Positions 59,270-64,000 of a stretch of DNA of 64,000 nucleotides are shown here, piece after piece (the stretch's first letter is position 1; the number at the start of each line of letters is the position of its first letter). Below the pieces are notes generated by a model. The model made no database searches. It was not told the origin of the DNA and saw only the letters and a list, made by a program, of their open reading frames with translations. Location: positions 620,001 through 684,000 of the forward strand of contig NZ_JAPKNH010000001.1 in the NCBI RefSeq assembly GCF_026344005.1, written 5' to 3'. The stretch comes from Kaistia terrae. Lineage in GTDB: Bacteria; Pseudomonadota; Alphaproteobacteria; Rhizobiales; Kaistiaceae. The position numbers were made by a program, and so were the translations under genes.

Positions 59270-59578
59270 ATGGCAATCGGTCTCTCCCATTATCTGTCCG
59301 TCGCGGCGATCCTGTTTACGATCGGCGTGTTCGGCATCTTCCTGAACCGGAAGAATGTGATCGTCATCTTGATGTCGGTCGAGCTCATCCTGCTCGCCGT
59401 CAATCTCAACTTCGTCGCGTTCTCGTCCTTTCTGGGCGATCTCGTCGGTCAGGTCTTCGCGCTTCTGGTCTTGACCGTCGCGGCCGCTGAATCGGCCATC
59501 GGCCTCGCCATCCTCGTCGTCTACTTCCGCAACCGTGGCTCGATCGCGGTGGAAGACATCAACATGATGAAGGGCTGA
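59270..59578 (+). CDS. nuoK: NADH-quinone oxidoreductase subunit K
   Basis: This 102-residue membrane subunit has three helices, homologous to MrpC/MnhC. The conserved proton-path glutamates lie in [13 protein letters not shown] (helix 2) and in [13 protein letters not shown] (helix 3). Length is standard. GAGG precedes the ATG. Confidence 0.97.
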   Translation: MAIGLSHYLSVAAILFTIGVFGIFLNRKNVIVILMSVELILLAVNLNFVAFSSFLGDLVGQVFALLVLTVAAAESAIGLAILVVYFRNRGSIAVEDINMMKG

Positions 59579-59586
59579 GGCCTGCC

Positions 59587-61662
59587 ATGTATTCAGCCAT
59601 CGTCTTCCTCCCGCTTCTCGGCTTCTTCCTTGCCGGCGCGATCGCTCTCTATGGCAGCTACTCCGCTGCCATGGTCGGCGCGCCCAAGGATGGCACCGAC
59701 ACGCATGATGACCACGCGCACGGTCATGATCATGGGCATCATGCTCACGATGATCACGGCCATGACGATCACGGCCATGATCATCATCACGCATCGGCGC
59801 CCGGTTCGCGCCCTGCGGAACTGATCACCACCGGCCTGCTGCTGGTTTCGGCGGCCCTGTCGTGGATTGCCTTCCTGACCATCGGTTCGCCGGAAGGCGA
59901 AACGGTCCGGATCAAGGTTCTGTCGTGGGTCACGTCAGGCACGCTGTCCTTCGACTGGGCGCTGCGCGTCGACACCTTGACCGCCATGATGCTGGTCGTC
60001 GTGACCTCGGTCTCGTCGCTCGTCCACGTCTACTCGATTGGCTATATGAGCCATGACGAGCATCGTCCGCGTTTCTTCGCGTACCTGTCCCTCTTCACCT
60101 TCGCCATGCTGATGCTGGTGACGTCGGACAATCTGTTCCAGATGTTCTTCGGCTGGGAAGGCGTCGGTCTTGCCTCGTATCTGCTGATCGGTTTCTGGTT
60201 CAAGCGTCCGGCCGCCAACGCCGCCGCCATGAAGGCTTTCGTCGTCAACCGCGTCGGCGATTTTGGCTTCGCGCTCGGCATCTTCGGCATCTTCGTGATG
60301 TTCGGCTCGGTCGATTTCGACACCATCTTCGCCAACACCGGCAGCGTCGCCGGCCAGACCATCCATTTCCTGTCGTGGGATTTTGATGCGCTGACCGCGA
60401 TCTGCATCCTCCTGTTCATCGGCGCGATGGGCAAGTCGGCGCAGTTCCTGCTGCACACCTGGCTCCCGGACGCCATGGAAGGCCCGACCCCGGTCTCCGC
60501 GCTGATCCATGCCGCCACCATGGTGACGGCTGGCGTGTTCATGGTTGCCCGCATGTCGCCGCTGTTCGACCTGGCGCCGACGGCGCTGACGGTCGTGACC
60601 TTCTTCGGTGCGACGACGGCGTTCTTCGCCGCAACGGTCGGCCTGGTGCAGAACGACATCAAGCGCGTCATCGCCTATTCGACCTGTTCGCAGCTCGGCT
60701 ACATGTTTGTCGCGCTCGGCGTTGGCGCGTATGGCGCGGGCGTGTTCCACCTGTTCACGCACGCCTTCTTCAAGGCGCTCCTGTTCCTCGGTGCCGGTTC
60801 GGTGATCCACGCCGTCTCGGGCCAGCAGGACATGCGTCACATGGGCGGCCTGCGGAAGCAGATCCCGATCACCTACTGGACGATGATCATCGGCACGCTG
60901 GCGCTGACCGGCTTCCCGCTGACCGCCGGCTACTACTCGAAGGACGCGATCATCGAGAGCGCCTTCGTCGGTCACAACGCCTTCTCCGGCTATGCCTTCG
61001 TGCTGACGGTGGCGGCGGCCCTGATGACCTCGTTCTACTCCTGGCGCCTGATCTTCATGACCTTCCACGGCAAGCCGCGCGCTTCCGCCGAAGTGATGAG
61101 CCACGTGCACGAGTCGCCGCCGGTCATGACCGTGCCGCTGCTGGTGCTGTCGATCGGCGCGATCTTCGCCGGCATGGTCTTCGCCAACCAGTTCATCGGC
61201 GAGGGTTATGCCGAGTTCTGGAAGGGTGCGCTGTTCACCAGCCCGGACAACCACATCCTGCACGAGATGCACAGTGTGCCTGCGCTCGTGAAGTACTCGC
61301 CCTTCATCGCGATGGTGATCGGTCTTGCCGTGGCCTACTGGTTCTACATCCGCTCGCCGGAGACGCCGAAGCGCCTCGCGGCGGAGCAGCCGATCCTTTA
61401 CCGGTTCCTGCTGAACAAGTGGTATTTCGACGAGCTTTACGACTTCATCTTCGTCCGTCCGGCCCGTTGGCTCGGCCGCTTCCTTTGGAAGAAGGGTGAC
61501 GGAATGGTGATTGATGGCCTCGGCCCCGATGGTATCTCGGCGCGCGTCGTCGATGTCACCAACCGGGTGATCCGGCTGCAGTCCGGCTACGTGTACCATT
61601 ATGCCTTTGCCATGCTGATCGGCGTCGCTGCGCTGGTCACGTGGATGATGTTTGCGGGTTGA
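59587..61662 (+). CDS. nuoL: NADH-quinone oxidoreductase subunit L with His-rich loop
   Basis: This 691-residue antiporter-like subunit is the distal proton pump and carries the long lateral helix. Key residues are in [18 protein letters not shown] (pump Glu), the Lys-containing [20 protein letters not shown] and the helix [16 protein letters not shown]. The first loop (residues 39-69) contains 15 His and many Asp, for example [19 protein letters not shown], not present in the Escherichia coli subunit. It separates membrane helices 1 and 2 and should face the periplasm. Confidence 0.97.
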   Translation: MYSAIVFLPLLGFFLAGAIALYGSYSAAMVGAPKDGTDTHDDHAHGHDHGHHAHDDHGHDDHGHDHHHASAPGSRPAELITTGLLLVSAALSWIAFLTIGSPEGETVRIKVLSWVTSGTLSFDWALRVDTLTAMMLVVVTSVSSLVHVYSIGYMSHDEHRPRFFAYLSLFTFAMLMLVTSDNLFQMFFGWEGVGLASYLLIGFWFKRPAANAAAMKAFVVNRVGDFGFALGIFGIFVMFGSVDFDTIFANTGSVAGQTIHFLSWDFDALTAICILLFIGAMGKSAQFLLHTWLPDAMEGPTPVSALIHAATMVTAGVFMVARMSPLFDLAPTALTVVTFFGATTAFFAATVGLVQNDIKRVIAYSTCSQLGYMFVALGVGAYGAGVFHLFTHAFFKALLFLGAGSVIHAVSGQQDMRHMGGLRKQIPITYWTMIIGTLALTGFPLTAGYYSKDAIIESAFVGHNAFSGYAFVLTVAAALMTSFYSWRLIFMTFHGKPRASAEVMSHVHESPPVMTVPLLVLSIGAIFAGMVFANQFIGEGYAEFWKGALFTSPDNHILHEMHSVPALVKYSPFIAMVIGLAVAYWFYIRSPETPKRLAAEQPILYRFLLNKWYFDELYDFIFVRPARWLGRFLWKKGDGMVIDGLGPDGISARVVDVTNRVIRLQSGYVYHYAFAMLIGVAALVTWMMFAG

Positions 61663-61672
61663 GGGGTTTTAG

Positions 61673-63184
61673 ATGACTGACTGGCCGATCCTCTCGACCG
61701 TTACCTTCCTGCCAACGGTCGGCGCACTCCTGCTTTTGCTGATCCGCGGCGATGACGCGGCGGCGCGGCGCAACGTCTATTGGATCTCGCTCTGGACGAC
61801 GATCGTCACCTTCCTGGTGTCGATCCTGATCTGGATCGACTTCGACAATTCGAGCGCTGCGTTCCAGTTCGTCGAGCGCGCCGACTGGCTCGGCGGCAAG
61901 ATTTCCTATTCGATGGGCGTCGACGGCATCTCGATGCTGTTCGTCATCCTGACCACGTTCTTGATGCCGTTCTGCATCGTGGCGTCGAAGTATTCCGTGA
62001 AGGTCCGCTTCAAGGAATACATGCTGGCGTTCCTGGTGCTTGAGACGCTGATGATCGGCGTGTTCTGCGCGACCGATCTGGTGCTGTTCTACGTCTTCTT
62101 CGAAGGCGGCCTGATCCCGATGTTCCTGATCATCGGCGTCTGGGGTGGCCAGCGTCGCGTTTATGCCGCGTTCAAGTTCTTCCTCTACACGCTGCTCGGC
62201 TCGGTGCTGATGCTGCTCGCCATCATGGCGATGTACTGGCAGGCCGGCACGACCGATATCCCGACGCTGCTCGAGTACCAGTTCCCGGCCTCGATGCAGA
62301 CCTGGCTCTGGATCGCCTTCTTCGCTTCCTTCGCGGTGAAGATGCCGATGTGGCCGGTTCACACCTGGCTCCCCGACGCGCACGTCGAGGCGCCGACGGC
62401 CGGTTCTGTCATCCTGGCAGGCGTTCTGCTGAAGATGGGCGGCTACGGCTTCCTGCGCTTCTCGCTGCCGATGTTCCCGATCGCTTCGGCCGACTTCGCG
62501 CCGCTGATCTACACGCTCTCCGTCGTCGCCATCATCTACACCTCCCTGGTGGCGCTCGTTCAGACGGACATGAAGAAGCTGATCGCCTACTCGTCCGTTG
62601 CCCATATGGGCTATGTCACGATGGGCATCTTCACGATGAACGCCCAGGGCGTCGAAGGCGCGATCTTCCAGATGCTGTCGCACGGCATCGTCTCGGGTGC
62701 GCTCTTCCTCTGCGTCGGCGTCATCTATGACCGGATGCACACCCGCGAGATCGCGGCCTATGGCGGCTTGGTCAACCGGATGCCGTTCTACGCGACCGCG
62801 TTCCTCGTCTTCACGATGGCGAATGTCGGCCTGCCGGGCACCAGCGGCTTCGTCGGCGAATTCCTCGTGCTGGTCGGCATCTTCAAGGTCAACACCTGGG
62901 TCGCCGCCTTCGCGGCTTCGGGCGTCATCCTGTCGGCAAGCTACGGCCTGTGGCTCTACCGCAAGGTGATCATGGGCGCGCTGGACAAGGCGAGCCTCAA
63001 GTCGATGTTTGACCTGTCGCGTCGCGAGATTGCCATTCTCGTCCCGCTCGTCGTGCTGACGATCTTCTTCGGCGTCTACCCGATGCCCGTCTTCAACGTG
63101 ACGGGGCAGGCGGTCGATAACTTGATCACCAACTATCAGGCTGCGCTTTCCGCTGCCGGCAAGCTCGCGCTGGCAGCGCAGTGA
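61673..63184 (+). CDS. nuoM: NADH-quinone oxidoreductase subunit M
   Basis: This 503-residue antiporter-like proton-pumping subunit has fourteen predicted helices. The pump Glu is in [19 protein letters not shown] and the central Lys in [20 protein letters not shown]. It is related to MrpD. GGGG precedes the ATG by about 7 bp. Confidence 0.97.
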   Translation: MTDWPILSTVTFLPTVGALLLLLIRGDDAAARRNVYWISLWTTIVTFLVSILIWIDFDNSSAAFQFVERADWLGGKISYSMGVDGISMLFVILTTFLMPFCIVASKYSVKVRFKEYMLAFLVLETLMIGVFCATDLVLFYVFFEGGLIPMFLIIGVWGGQRRVYAAFKFFLYTLLGSVLMLLAIMAMYWQAGTTDIPTLLEYQFPASMQTWLWIAFFASFAVKMPMWPVHTWLPDAHVEAPTAGSVILAGVLLKMGGYGFLRFSLPMFPIASADFAPLIYTLSVVAIIYTSLVALVQTDMKKLIAYSSVAHMGYVTMGIFTMNAQGVEGAIFQMLSHGIVSGALFLCVGVIYDRMHTREIAAYGGLVNRMPFYATAFLVFTMANVGLPGTSGFVGEFLVLVGIFKVNTWVAAFAASGVILSASYGLWLYRKVIMGALDKASLKSMFDLSRREIAILVPLVVLTIFFGVYPMPVFNVTGQAVDNLITNYQAALSAAGKLALAAQ

Positions 63185-63200
63185 GGAACTCGGACAGATC

Positions 63201-64000
63201 ATGATGGACCTCGCTACGTTCCCCTCGCTCATGCCCTTCCTGCCGGAGCTCACTCTGGCGGTTGGCGCTCTTGTCCTGCTGATGATCGGCGCCTTCGGCG
63301 GCGAGCGGACGACTTCGCTCGTCACGACGCTTTCGGTAATTCTGGTGCTGGTCGCGGCACTCGTCCTGATCTTCGGTGCTGAGGACGGCGTCACCTTCAA
63401 CGGCGCTTTCGTGCTCGATCCGTTCGCGCGCTTCATGAAGCTGCTGGCGCTGATCGGCTCCGGCTTCGCGATCATCATGTCGACCAGCTACACGAAGCAG
63501 GAAAAGATCGCCCGCTTCGAGTATCCGGTGCTGATCCTGCTCGCGACGCTGGGCATGATGCTGATGATCTCGGCAAATGACCTGATCGCGCTCTATCTCG
63601 GCCTCGAGCTGCAGTCGCTCGCGCTCTACGTCGTCGCTGCCAGCAACCGCGACTCGGTCAAGTCGACCGAAGCCGGCCTGAAGTACTTCGTGCTCGGCGC
63701 GCTTTCGTCCGGCATGCTGCTGTACGGCATCTCGCTGATCTACGGCTTCACCGGCCACACGCAGTTCCAGGGCGTGGCGACCGCGTTGGCCGCCGGTCCG
63801 GTCTCGGTCGGCGTCGTGTTCGGTCTGGTCTTCGTCATCGCCGGCCTTGCCTTCAAGGTCTCGGCCGTGCCGTTCCATATGTGGACGCCGGACGTCTATG
63901 AGGGCGCGCCGACTTCGGTCACGGCATTCTTTGCCGCGGCTCCGAAGGCCGCCGCCATGGCGCTTCTCGTTCGCGTACTGGTTGGGCCGCTTGGCCCGGC
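63201..64000 (+). CDS. nuoN: NADH-quinone oxidoreductase subunit N (3' end outside window)
   Basis: The frame opens with ATGATG at 63201 and stays open to the window end, giving 266 codons of the usual 470-490. It has successive hydrophobic helices with the antiporter-family segments [16 protein letters not shown] and [19 protein letters not shown]. It is the third pumping subunit and the last standard gene of the operon. Confidence 0.95.
   Translation, partial: MMDLATFPSLMPFLPELTLAVGALVLLMIGAFGGERTTSLVTTLSVILVLVAALVLIFGAEDGVTFNGAFVLDPFARFMKLLALIGSGFAIIMSTSYTKQEKIARFEYPVLILLATLGMMLMISANDLIALYLGLELQSLALYVVAASNRDSVKSTEAGLKYFVLGALSSGMLLYGISLIYGFTGHTQFQGVATALAAGPVSVGVVFGLVFVIAGLAFKVSAVPFHMWTPDVYEGAPTSVTAFFAAAPKAAAMALLVRVLVGPLGP

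Overview
The window reads as chromosome of a GC-rich alphaproteobacterium, most likely Hyphomicrobiales (Rhizobiales). The grounds are the glnB-glnA pair next to a NAD(P)H-hydrate repair gene, the tig / clpP-clpX-lon-hupB proteostasis block, an unbroken nuoA-N operon whose NuoE has a long Ala/Pro-rich tail, and two solute ABC systems. The species cannot be named from the sequence.

Layout. 1-6919: a peptide/opine-type ABC importer (binding protein cut by the window edge, two permeases, two ATPases), then a four-carbon acid-sugar kinase family gene and a GntR/FadR regulator, all on the + strand and tightly spaced. 6920-8098: an eroded scar around tRNA-Ser(GCT) with remnants of an IS5-like transposase and of a tyrosine integrase. 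8099-11421: DUF971 protein, moaA, a DMT exporter and a nitroreductase. 11676-18458: a ribose/fructose-type sugar ABC operon with an unusual double permease, then uronate dehydrogenase and an SMP-30 lactonase, which suggests uptake and oxidation of sugars or sugar acids. 18720-23424: hotdog thioesterase, glnA, glnB (with a sigma-54 promoter match), a TIGR01244 phosphatase and nnr. 23488-30732: tRNA-Leu(TAG), tig, clpP, clpX, lon, hupB.

30932-48071 is a 17.1-kb integrative element in the 3' end of tRNA-Val(TAC), bounded by 23-bp direct repeats. It carries a tyrosine integrase with a one-base frameshift in a C6 run, a serine recombinase, an Amj-type lipid II flippase, an SMC-like ATPase with a zinc-hook motif (RloC/PrrC-like), a SUFU-domain protein, two copies of a tiny membrane-protein pair not previously apparent as genes, an HNH / Zn-finger / divergent polymerase-like operon, one large virion-type protein with two peptidoglycan-hydrolase domains, and a winged-helix regulator. 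It has no capsid, portal or terminase gene, so it resembles a phage satellite or a decayed podovirus-like prophage. Its middle contains a segmental duplication: the small membrane pair and the polymerase 3' end plus adjacent noncoding DNA both occur twice, with different cargo between them.

48451-64000: two identical tRNA-Asp(GTC) genes, a glycine-zipper protein, and nuoA to nuoN (nuoN cut by the window edge) encoding respiratory complex I.
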